From: Aquanectria penicillioides | Taxonomy: Eukaryota; Ascomycota; Sordariomycetes; Hypocreales; Nectriaceae | Assembly: GCA_003415625.1 (NCBI GenBank) | Contig: PYIU01000004.1 | Coordinates: 3,782,001 to 3,846,000 of the forward strand | Length of the DNA: 64,000 nt | Direction: 5' to 3' | In this document: one piece after another, positions 34,801-45,242 of the stretch | Position numbering within the stretch: the first letter of the stretch is position 1 | Layout: each line of letters starts with the position of its first letter | The notes under the pieces: generated by a model | What the model saw: only the letters and a program-made list of their open reading frames with translations | Told to the model about the DNA's origin: nothing | Databases searched by the model: none | Position numbers and translations under genes: made by a program

Positions 34801-35077
34801 TATAAGGCTTCTATTGGCTTCTATTGCTTTATCTATTTTAGGCATGCTACTATACTAGCTAGCAGTAGAAAGGGGGTTATATTAGCTATTTTTAATGCTA
34901 TATTTTCTTAAATTAATAACTATTAGAAGGGCTATAGCATTAGCGCTGCGCTCCTAATGCGCTATTGTAGCTAAGGGTAACCTGGCATAAGGAATCGATT
35001 AATTATGGTTTTAGATGTTTTAGAGGTGGTTTGGGATAGCTACAAGCAGTTGCAAGTTTGAGGGCAAAAGTGTGTTG

Positions 35078-35118
<41 letters not shown>
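35078..35118. repeat. 41-bp A homopolymer at the 5' junction of LINE copy A
   Basis: An uninterrupted A run on plus (T run in the LINE sense) between the LINE 5' end and the GATTATTA of the right target duplication. The left duplication has only nine A, so about 32 extra A accumulated here. It is not a LINE poly(A) tail, because the LINE is on the minus strand. Confidence 0.85.
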
Positions 35119-35120
<2 letters not shown>

Positions 35121-35126
35121 TTATTA
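35110..35126. repeat. Target-site duplication, right, of LINE copy A
   Basis: AAAAAAAAAGATTATTA, equal to 28,451-28,467. Confidence 0.78.
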
Positions 35127-37765
35127 AATTATTAAAAACTTAAATAATAAGAGGAATCCTTTAAGAGTTTTATATTGCCTATTAAAATCTATATATATTA
35201 ATAGTAAAAAAGAATAGTAGACTTTACTTAATTAATTTAGCTAAAAGATATAATATATATATAATATAAAATAGATTAATTCCTTTAAAAGCTAATAAAT
35301 TTTTAGTTAAATTTAAAATATATAAAATCCTAACTCTTTTAGATTTCTTTTTAAGATATAATTAAATTTTCTTAATAGAGAAAAGTTAAGATTTAATAAC
35401 TTTTAATATACTATTAAGGCTTTTTAGGATATATATTTTACTATAAGGAGAAATTAATTTAATAGTATAATTCTTAAGGATTATAATTAAAATCCTTTTT
35501 AATTTATTACTAAAAGTCTATTAAGCCTTTTTAAATAATATTGCTATTAAAGGACTAAAAATTAAATATAATAAAAAGAAAATGCTCTTTAGTATATAAA
35601 ATTTTATTTTAAAGTATTTAATTAATTTAAATAAAACTCTTTTAAATATTAAGCTATTTAAATATACAATTTCTATAGAGAAGTTAAAGTTCTATTAGTA
35701 TACTATAATTATTATTAAATACTTATGCAATATAGCTAAAAGGCAGCTAATAAAGAAAAAAGTAATTAAAATTAATAAATAAAAAAAATACTATAACTTA
35801 AAGTAAATTAAAGTATTTTTAGGAATTATAAGCTATTATTAAATTTAAGTTAAAAGATATATTTAAATTATTAAACCTTTTATTTAATTATTAAGGAAGG
35901 ATACTATATAAATATAGAGTAAGAAATAAGCTAATACTATAGCAATTCTTAAAGAAAAAATAACTTTTATTTCTATTTTAGCAATATTAAATCTTTCTAA
36001 AGGATTTAAGGAGATTATCCTTATAATTAATGCTAATAAAGAAGGCTAAAGTGCAATATTAATGCAAATAATAAAGGGGAAAAGGCATTTAATAAAGTAT
36101 AAATTTAATCTTTAGACTCCTATAGAATAAAGGTATAATACTATTAAACTTAAATATAAGGGTATATTATATAAAATTAAATGCCTTTATAGCTATATAT
36201 ATAGATTGCCCTTTATTTTAAAGATAGATTCTTAAGTTTTAATTTACTAGCTTAATAGTAAGGCTAATAATATCCTTAATGCAATAATTATTTAATAGAT
36301 TAATTATATTTTATTATTTAATTTTATTATTTAATATATTCTTAAAGATAAAAATAATATAGCTAATAGGCTATTTAAAAAAGGTCTAAAAGCATTTAAT
36401 TAAATAAATTAAAAGGCTAAAGGTAATATTAAAGAGTTTATTAATGCTTATTTTAATATTATTAAAATTAAAAATAAATTAATAAAATTAAAAAAGAATT
36501 ATAGTAAACCCTTATTGCAATTAAAGGAATACTTACTTTTATTAAAAAGGCTAATAGATATTACCCTATAGAATTATTAATACTTATAGCTAAAAGCTAA
36601 AAAACACTTTATAAAAGGTAGCTATTTATAGATTAAGGCTAAAAAATAAAGAGATAATTTAAGGTTAATTATAGAAAAGGAAGATATTTAAAAGGATTTA
36701 ATTAAATTATACTATATTAATAGAGGGCATTATAGTTATAATACTATTTATATACTTCTCTTTAAAAGGTATTATTAGTAAAATATAAAAAGAAGCATTA
36801 TAAAAGCTATTAAATAATGCTTAATATATTAAATATATATTCCCTAAAGACTAATAGAAGCCTTTATATTTATTAAGCTTATTTATTTAATAATAAAGAT
36901 TTATTTTAATAGATAATATATACCTTTTAATAAAGGATTTAAATTTATACTAAAAGTTAAATGCAATTTTTATAGATAAATAAAGGCTAAGCTAATCTTA
37001 AAATTAAATAGTTATTATATTATAAAATTCCTTAAAAAACTATACTATTAATATAGAATACTAAAAAGAGTAATTATTAATAATAAAAAAGAGATTATAA
37101 AAAGAATTCCTAAAGATCTTAATAGCCTTAATATAAAAGTTATTAATACTTCTATTTATAACCCTAAAGTAAATAGATTTATTAAAGGTAGTTATATTAC
37201 TATAATAAGTTTCCTAAAGAAAAAAGGTAAAAAAGAAAAAAAATAAATAAATATTTTATTAATAGCTTTATTAGCTAAAAGAGTAGCTATCTATACCTTA
37301 TATAAAAGATTACCTTTTTATTTACTCTATAAATAGAAGCTAGTTCTTTCTTTAAAAGTAAAAGTGCCTATATAGTATTTAATTAAATAAAATAATATAA
37401 TTTTTATTAAGGATCTATTTAAATAAAGGATTAAAATCCTAAAGTAAAAGTAAGAAAATATAAAAGAAGCTAGGCAATAAATAATTGCATTTTAAAAGTT
37501 AATTGCTAATAAAAAGATTAAAAAGAATTAATATAGGCTATATAAAGAGCCTTTTGCTATTAAAAATTTAATTCTTTAGTATAATATATAGAATTAAAAG
37601 GATATATTTTATATTATAAAGATAAAGCTATATTAATTAAGCCCTTATAGAATTGCTAATGCATTTAATAAAATAAAGAGTTATATCCTTAATACTATAG
37701 ATAGAGTTAAGCTTTTTAATATAACCTATAGTAATTAGTTAAGGAAGTTTATAAAGAATAAAAAT
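35127..37765 (+). pseudogene. Gypsy pol remnant: reverse transcriptase, RNase H, integrase
   Basis: Resumes the pol reading directly after LINE A (a RGIL...LYILIVKKNSRLYLIN-like stretch at 35,140-35,240). RNase H is clear at about 36,010-36,260 (KEIILIINANKEG then SAILMQ, further on TPIE and VLIY). Integrase follows at about 36,720-37,430 with the HHCC region, an NPKVNRFIKGS block and a long stop-poor stretch. The pol C-terminal segment ends near 37,765. Tryptophan and glutamine codons are mostly TAA/TAG and several catalytic Asp/Gly codons are changed, so it is inactive. Confidence 0.82.
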
Positions 37766-40700
37766 AGATAGTAAATAAGTAAGGATAATAAAGAGACTTT
37801 TAATATAAATTAAAAAGTATTACTAAAAGTAAAAAAAGAAAAAGAAGCATTTAATTAAATATAAACTAAATCTATAAAATAGTAAAAATAAAATAAACTT
37901 AATTTAAATGCTATAAAAAGCTTAAATAATAATACTATAATATATATTTATATTAAGCTTAAGAAAATTATTAAAGTTTAAATTCTAAAAATAAATAGTA
38001 ATTAATAAATATAATATTAAAATATAATAAGCAATTAATTAAATAGTTAATAATAGCATTAAGCTAAAAATAACTAAATTATTATTAAAGAAAAGGTATT
38101 AAAGGTTAAAAAAAAAGAAATAAAAATATTAAAATTAATACTATATTAAAAAAAAAAATATTACTTAAAATAAAATAAAAAAGTAAAATAAAAAGTAATT
38201 AAAGGCAAATAAAAAGATAATAAAATTAAATAAAATTAAATAAAAATAACTAAAAATTAGCTAAAAACCTTAAAAAAATACTAAAAATCCCTAAAAATCC
38301 CCTAAAATCTATTTAAAAACTTTAAAAATTATATTAAAAATTAATAAAAATAAAATAAAAATGCCTAAAAATTATAATAAAAGAGTTAAAATTATTTAAA
38401 AATAGATAAAAATATATAAAAAATAATAAAAAATAAAGTATTAATATTTATAAAAAATTTAAAAATCTAAATATATTTAATAGAAATTAAGTTTTAAGGT
38501 TATTAAAATAATATAATAATAGTAATAGCCTTAAAAGGTATAAAAATACTTAATTAATTGCTTTATAGTGCTATTTTCTATTTATTAAATTAATATTAAT
38601 AAATTAAAAACTATATTTAGTTAATTTATATTAAAAGATAAGCTAAAAACTATTATTTTTATTAATTAAAATTTACTTTATACTTTTAATTAAATACTTT
38701 TTATATTTATTTAATTAATTAATAATTATTAGCTATATTATTAATAGAAAAACTATATATAATTTACAGGTAAGTAATTAGCCTAAGAAAATCTACTATA
38801 AAAGTTAATAGTTAAGTAAATTTATTAATAGTATTTATATTACCTAAAGGAAAGTTATAAAGGCCTTTATAAAAACCCTTTAATTAATATTTATAAAAGA
38901 AGCTCTATTTATATTTAAATTAATTATTTTAAATATAATTAATATAATAGCTATTTATATAATTTAATGCTAAAATATATATATAAAAGGGAGTAAGAAT
39001 ATATTTATTATAGATAAAAACTATAAAAGTATATAATTAAATGCATTTATAATATATAAAAGGGTTAATATATTTAATAAAGGCAATAATAAATGCCTTA
39101 ATATACTTAAGGCAAATTGGCAATTAAATTAAAAAGTACTTTATTAAATAAGTCTATTTTATAGGGATATATATAAACTAAAGTTAGCGCTAAAAGAGAA
39201 GATTTATATTAAAATAAAGTATTAAATTATAAAATAATAATTATAAAATAAACTATTAAATAAATTTGCAATTAATCTATTTATTATTTTCCTTAAAGGC
39301 AATTTTAATATATAAGGGCTAGTTAAATTAATTAAAAGCTTAAAAGCTATAAATTTAAATATTAAAGTATTATTAAATCTAAAAGTATTTAATTAATTAT
39401 TAAATAAAAATAATAATTAAAAAGTAATGCAAAAAGAGGTATTTATTAGTTATTTAATAGTAATACTAATAGTATTAATTAAAGCCTTATAAAAGAAACT
39501 ATTATAGATATATTAATAAATAAAGCATTAATAAAAGAATTTAAAAGCCTAAATATAGCTAATAGTAAGATTGTATATATTAAAGAGATAATTATAAGGT
39601 ATAAAGGTAAGAGACTTAAGCTTATTATAATATAAAGCTATTATAAAATAAAGAATAAAAATTATAGTAATAACTAAAGGTATAAAAGAATTAAAAAGGT
39701 AAAAAATAATAAGCTAAAAATAAAAAAATAAAAAAGGGAGCTAATATAGTACTTTTATAATAAATAGGAAATTAACCCTTAAGATTTAAAATAGAAATTA
39801 AATACTAATAAAATTCTTATTAAATATTAAAAAGTATACTATTTTAAGAAACTTATTAGTATTTATATATATATAAATATTAAAATAGTAATTTACTTAA
39901 ATAATATTAAACTAAAAATAAAGGTACTTAAGTTATATTAATTTACTTTATATTTATAACTCTTTTCTTTCTTTTAATAATTTTATAGTAAATTATATTA
40001 CTTTAACTTTATTTATAATATTTATAAAATATTAATAATCTTTATCTCTTAAGTTATAAGTATTTAATTATAAGCTTTTAAACCCTTTATTAATCTTTAT
40101 TTTATTTTATAATAAAGCTAAAGAAAGCAACCTTAAGTGCAATTACTTTAAAGGTGCAATTCTTAATGCTAAGTAAAGACCTTTATATAGCTAAAGGAGT
40201 TATTTAAAATAAAGGCAGAATTAAAGATTTTTTTTCTTTTAGTAAAAAAAATACTATTAAAATATTTAATTAATTGCTTAATAATTAATCTATATTATTT
40301 TATTTTTAAATAAATTAGGATTATTAGTTTAATAAGTTAGAAACTTAATCTATTTTAGGTAATAAAAGCAATTTAGATTTTTAGCTTATTAATATTAATT
40401 GCTTTAAAGATTTCCCTTTTAACTTTTATTAAGCCTAAATATTTTATTATTAAGATCTATAGAATTTATTTAAAAACCTATAGAAAAAGGAAATAGCCTT
40501 AAACTTTAGTATTTAAGCTCTTTTTACTACCCTTATCTATAGATTTATTAACATTCTTATAATTTACTAAATTAATCTTTTAATTATAAGCACTAAAGTT
40601 AAAAAGAATAAATAAAAGTAAAAGAGCTTCTTTTATAAGCTTTTACTAAAAGAAATAAATATTAAAAAGACTAAATATTTAATTGGTTTTATGCCTATAA

Positions 40701-41829
40701 AGTTTTAATAAGCAATATATAATAAAAGGCTATTAATTAGCTTTATTTACTTTATTAATACTATTTATTAAAGCTTCTTTATTTAGGATAGATAGTTAAG
40801 GCATTTAATTATTTATAATACTATTAATATCCTTTAGAATAAATAAGCTATTATACTTACTATAATATAAAGGGAGATTATAATTAAAATAGGGCTGCTT
40901 TATAATTTTTTAGTTTTTATTATACCTATTATTAAATAAGCTAGAAATTAAAAATATAGCTTTTTAAATGCTTTTTTTCTTTTCTTTAATATTTATAGAA
41001 TAGTTAAACTTATTAAAACTTTAATTATTAAATGCCTTATAATCTAGCCCTTAATCTTTAATAATAGATATAATACTATTAATAATCCCTTTTTAGCATT
41101 AATGCATTATAATTAGGTTTTTATTAAGTGCAAATAAAGGAAAAGTACTTAATTAATTGCTTTAAATACTAATTAAATATAAGACTTTATTAGTACTATT
41201 ATCCTTAATAAACTTAATATTATTAATAAAAAGTTCTTTAATTAATATAAGCTTATAGAACTTATTAAAACCTAAAAATCTATTTATATTTTAAGATTTT
41301 AAAATAGTTTCTTTAATATTTAATAGCTTTATATTAATCTAAAAGGCTATTATATAATAAGCTAAAAAAAAATTAATTATTAAACTTTTAAAAATAAATA
41401 TTAAATTATTTTAAAGCTATTTAATCTTTAGGGCAATAGCTATTAAATAAATCTACCTTTACTATTAGGCCTTTAATTGCCTTACTATTCTTTAGCTAAT
41501 AATTTAATTAAATACTATTAAATTTATAGGTATTAAATAATAAATAGATTTCTTATTAAAATTAATAAATCTACTAAAGTTATTATTACCTTAAGTAATA
41601 ATAAAAAAGAAGGTTTTAAATAAGCCTTAAACTACTAAAGTTAAAGCATTAAAGCAATTTACCTTTATAGTTTATATCTTAAGTTTAAGACTTTTAGCTT
41701 TAAACTTACTATTAAGCTTAAATTAATAATTAAATCTATTTAGCCTTTATATAAATTGCCTATTAGTTTATTAATTTATATAAATATTACTTAATTAAGT
41801 GCATTTAAAAAAGAAATTTAAATTAATTA
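37766..41829. other. Unassigned 4 kb between Gypsy integrase and the second SINE
   Basis: 37,900-38,470 is strongly A-biased on plus with AAATTAAATAAAAT- and CTAAAAATCCC-like imperfect repeats. From 38,470 to 41,829 the sequence is heavily RIP-mutated. Minus-strand readings of 39,900-41,700 have fewer stops than random, so there may be a second coding region or another inserted element. I could not assign a family. It explains why the Gypsy element appears unusually long. Confidence 0.4.
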
Positions 41830-41847
41830 AAATATATTTATTTATTT
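41830..41847. repeat. Target-site duplication, left, of SINE copy 2
   Basis: AAATATATTTATTTATTT, equal to 42,432-42,449. Confidence 0.78.
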
Positions 41848-42431
41848 ATTTAATAATACTCTATAGATCTTATAATAGGCAGTGCTTTTATACTATTTTT
41901 AATAGAGAAAAAACTATATATATAAAATATTAAATAAAAACCCTTATATCTCTTATTTATTAGCCCTTTATTTATCTCTATAGATTAAAATTAATTAAAT
42001 ATTAATTATACCTCTTATAGTTTAATATATATTAATTACTTTCTTCTTTTGCTTTTACTTATAATAACTATACTATTAATTGGCCCTATAGAAATAGTAT
42101 ATTATTATACTTAAGATTTATAGCTAAAGAAACTGCTAAAGATTTTGCGCTTTAATTGCAGCTTAAGTTTATTTAAGAGCTATAGGGCTAAGCTCTTATA
42201 GGCCCTACCTAAACCTATAGCCTTACTATTATAAATTAGGCTTGCTAGAATAACGCTCTAAATATAGCTAAGTTTTTTGCTACTAGCTATAGGCTAGGCT
42301 GCTTTTAAGTTCCCCTTACCTTACTTAAGTGGACCAATCTTAAGTAGGTAAAAAAAGGTGCCTTAATGGGATTTAAACCCACTCCCTCTACTTTAAGGGC
42401 TTTTAGGCAGTAACCACTTTACTATAGGGGT
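41848..42431 (-). mobile_element. SINE copy 2 (minus strand), inserted in the Gypsy element
   Basis: The reverse complement matches 17,818-18,412 along its whole length (584 vs 595 bp). This copy is less mutated: its B box (ggatttaaacc on plus at 42,369-42,379) keeps GG, and several CG/CA sites survive (for example near 42,154 and 42,252). It is flanked by an 18-bp duplication. Its 3' tail lies at the low-coordinate end and resembles the LINE 3' end at 28,468-28,570. Confidence 0.85.
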
Positions 42432-42449
42432 AAATATATTTATTTATTT
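42432..42449. repeat. Target-site duplication, right, of SINE copy 2
   Basis: AAATATATTTATTTATTT, equal to 41,830-41,847. Confidence 0.78.
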
Positions 42450-43233
42450 TAATATATTTAATTAAATATTTATTAACTCTTTAAGTAAAAGGCAAGTAAT
42501 TAAGTTAATTTAATTAATTTAATAAATACTTTTATTTAAATTAGCTATTTTATAGTAATTTAATTAAATAGATTTAAATTTATTTATTACTAAAAATAAT
42601 AAATAGAGTTTTTATAAGCGCTTTATATTATTTTTATTAATTCCTTAATTAACTAAATATATAGTAAAAGAAAAGAGTTATACTATAATTGCTAATACTA
42701 TAGTTAGAAATATTATTAATATTGCTATTTAAATTTAATAAAGTAATTATAATTTAAACTATATTACCTTTACTAAAAGAAAGATAATTGCTAAAATTAA
42801 ATAAATAAATTTACTTTAAATTAATTAATAGGCTATTTTTAAACTCCCTTTAATAAAGAGCTAAATCTTTTATATATTAAAAGGGTTAATTTTAATAAAT
42901 TAATAGAATAAAATTATAATTGCTATTTATAAGCTATTTAAACCTTTAATTCCTATTTATTAATTTTATATTAATTAATACTATAATTAAAAACTATATT
43001 ATAAAAAAAGATAATAATAAAATTAAAATAAAGAGATTAAGTATTAAAAGTAAAATAAATTATAAAGGAAAATAATAATAAATTAAATAATAGATTATAG
43101 ATATAAAGCATTTAATTAAATGCTTCCTTTAAGATTTTCTTTATATTTAAATAAATTAAGCTTAAAGTTTTCCTTTTATATTATACTTTTAATTTACTTA
43201 AGGATAAGCATTAAGGCATTAAAAAGAGATAAA
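42450..43233. other. 3' terminal part of the Gypsy internal region
   Basis: A 784-bp AT-rich stretch up to the 3' LTR. A purine-rich AAAAAGAGATAAA just before the LTR (43,221-43,233) is a candidate polypurine tract. No coding frame can be supported. Confidence 0.45.
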
Positions 43234-43612
43234 TTAAGGTCTAAAATAATATAGATCAATCTATTATTAAATTAATTAAAAAGATAAAAGAGACCTTAAA
43301 GATATAAAAAATAAATAAATAGTTTTCTTTAATTAATTTTTATTTTTAAAATTTTAAATTCCTTGCATTTAGACTCTATTAAAGTCCTAATGCAGCCCTT
43401 TATAATATTACTTTATTTATAACTTTTTGCTTTATTTTCTTTCTTTCTTTTCTTTAAGGGATACTCTAAAGCATTTAATTAAATGCTTTAATACTCTTTT
43501 AAGTTATTTGTAGCTACTTAAGAAGGCTATTCGGTCTTTAATTGAACTTGCTTACCCTATACCCTTTTGGGTGGGGTGTGTGTTTTGGCTAGTGTTCCTA
43601 TCTATTAATATA
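43234..43612 (+). repeat. 3' LTR of the Gypsy element
   Basis: 379 bp matching 23,947-24,325. Its last 70 bp (43,545-43,600, with GGGTGGGGTGTGTG) are not RIP-mutated, whereas the equivalent part of the 5' LTR is. Confidence 0.85.
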
Positions 43613-45242
43613 GTATTAAGAGCTATTTAATAAGTATTTATTAATAGCCTAATAGTTTTAACTTAAGGAAAGATTATACTAAAAGTATTTTATTACTATT
43701 ATAAAAAAAGTAAAGAAGTTAATAAACCTTTAGTAAAGCTTTAAAGAAAAAAAGTATAATTATTAAGTATTATTAATAGTATAAATATATAGTGCTTTAT
43801 CTATTTTAATAATTATTACCCTTTAGTTAAGTGCTATTATACCTTTTTAAAGATATAACCTTAAGGATAGTAGCTTAATTAAGTAATAAAGGCCTTAATT
43901 AAAGAATATATTAAAAGAAATAGTAATAAAGTTATAAATTAAATAAAGAAGCTTATATTAAGCAATTTATAATAATACTAAATATTAAGCTTTTATTAAA
44001 AAAAAGTAATAGTAAATATTTACTTAATAATTATTAAATTATATTTATTATAAAAAAGCTATCTTTTAGACTTAAGGGCATTAATATATATTTTTAAAGA
44101 TACTATATAGATATATAATCTAAAGATAGCTTTAATAAAAGACTTTTTATAATTAAAAATAAAATTAATTTTAATTAATAGTTATAAAGATACTATAATA
44201 ACTCTATAATCTATTAATAGTTTATTAATAATTCTTTAACTATTTAATATTGCTTTTTATAAAGCCTTAATATTAAATTTAATATTCTTTTTATAGCTAA
44301 AAAAATAAAGATTTTAATAAAATATAAAATTTAATAATAACTATTTATATAAAGTTAATAGTAGCCACTTTAATAAAATTAAAAAGATTTATAGATAATA
44401 GATTTTAAAATATATATTTTAATAAAAAAGAGTTATTAATCTTTTAAGCATTACTTATTAATTGCTTATTAGCTTAATACTATATCTAAAAATATATATT
44501 ATAGATTTAATAAAGGCCCCTTAAAGGGAATTTATATATATAGTATTAGCAATTTAGCTACTTAAGCCTAAATATTCTTAAGTACCTTTTAATTATTGCT
44601 TAAAGCATTAAGCTAAAGCTAAATAACCCCTAAAGTCCTTAAAGAATTATAATAGTTAATTGCAATGCCTATAAAGTAGTAAAGGCTTATTAAGCAATTT
44701 ATTAAACCCTTTAAAAAGCTACTATAAAGGTAAAGCTAAAGGAGCGAATTGCCCTTAATTTCTACTTAATAGAATTAAGCTATAAAGGCTATATATTAGT
44801 ATAGATTATAATAGATTAAGCCTTTAGTTATATATAAAATTACTATACTATAGATTAATTAATATTTATAATTTAAATTGCCTTTATAAGCTTTATTAAG
44901 ATAATAAAAGTATAATATAAAGTAATAGTAAAGATTTTTAAATATAATAATAAGCTTTTAATAATTTATTGCTAAATAGCTATTAAAATAAAAGCAATAA
45001 AGATTTAATATAAGCCCTTTATATTAAATACTTAAGTCTAAAATAAAAGCACTAAATGCATTATAGTAATTATTATTAAAAAAAGCTATATAATATAAAT
45101 AGTAATTAAGCTTTTAGTATACCTTTAGCTAAAGACTATTAAAGTAGCAATTTATCTTTATAATTATTTATTAAATGCTTATTAAAGCTAAAAGTCTCTT
45201 TATAAAGTATTTTATTTATAATATTATATTAATAGTATAGTT
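43613..45242 (+). other. RIP-degraded sequence leading into the palindrome's left arm
   Basis: Present only on the left side; the right arm ends without an equivalent. Plus-strand reading of 44,440-44,910 is continuous apart from RIP-type stops, suggesting it is the 5' coding part of the same helicase-bearing element whose 3' part forms the arm. The family is not proven. Confidence 0.4.

Larger units (their letters stand above)
28468..35109 (-). mobile_element. LINE copy A: near-full-length Tad-type non-LTR retrotransposon inside Gypsy pol
   Basis: On the minus strand the 5' end is at about 35,077 (CAACACACTTTTGCCC) and the 3' end at 28,468, ending in a GTATTAATAAATAAA tail. Minus-strand reading gives ORF1 with paired CCHC knuckles (33,845-33,985), then an ORF2 with an RT block (31,912-32,020) and a C-terminal segment typical of Tad-clade RNase H ends (30,880-30,950), followed by a 3' UTR of about 2 kb. 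It is flanked by a 17-bp duplication and splits the Gypsy RT. Copies B (3' part) and C (5' two thirds) confirm both ends. Most of it is RIP-mutated, but 28,690-29,200 and 34,930-35,077 retain near-normal G+C. Confidence 0.85.
23947..43612 (+). mobile_element. Ty3/Gypsy LTR retrotransposon, RIP-degraded, with nested LINE and SINE
   Basis: Two direct repeats of 379 bp bound the element. Between them, in plus orientation, are a gag region with a broken CCHC knuckle (about 26,253-26,294), the start of reverse transcriptase (to 28,467), then LINE A, then the rest of RT, RNase H and integrase (35,127 to about 37,765). Removing LINE A and the second SINE with their duplications leaves about 12.4 kb, long for a fungal Gypsy. 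The sequence GTATTAAG directly precedes the left LTR (23,939-23,946) and directly follows the right one (43,613-43,620), which may be the target duplication. An 8-bp duplication would be longer than usual for this group. The gene order protease-RT-RNaseH-integrase marks it as Gypsy rather than Copia. Confidence 0.82.

Noticed and set aside
35078..35118. Poly(A) tail of a plus-strand LINE
   Set aside because: The LINE zinc knuckles, RT block and the shared 3' end of copy B are all on the minus strand. The A run sits at the LINE's 5' junction and overlaps the target duplication.
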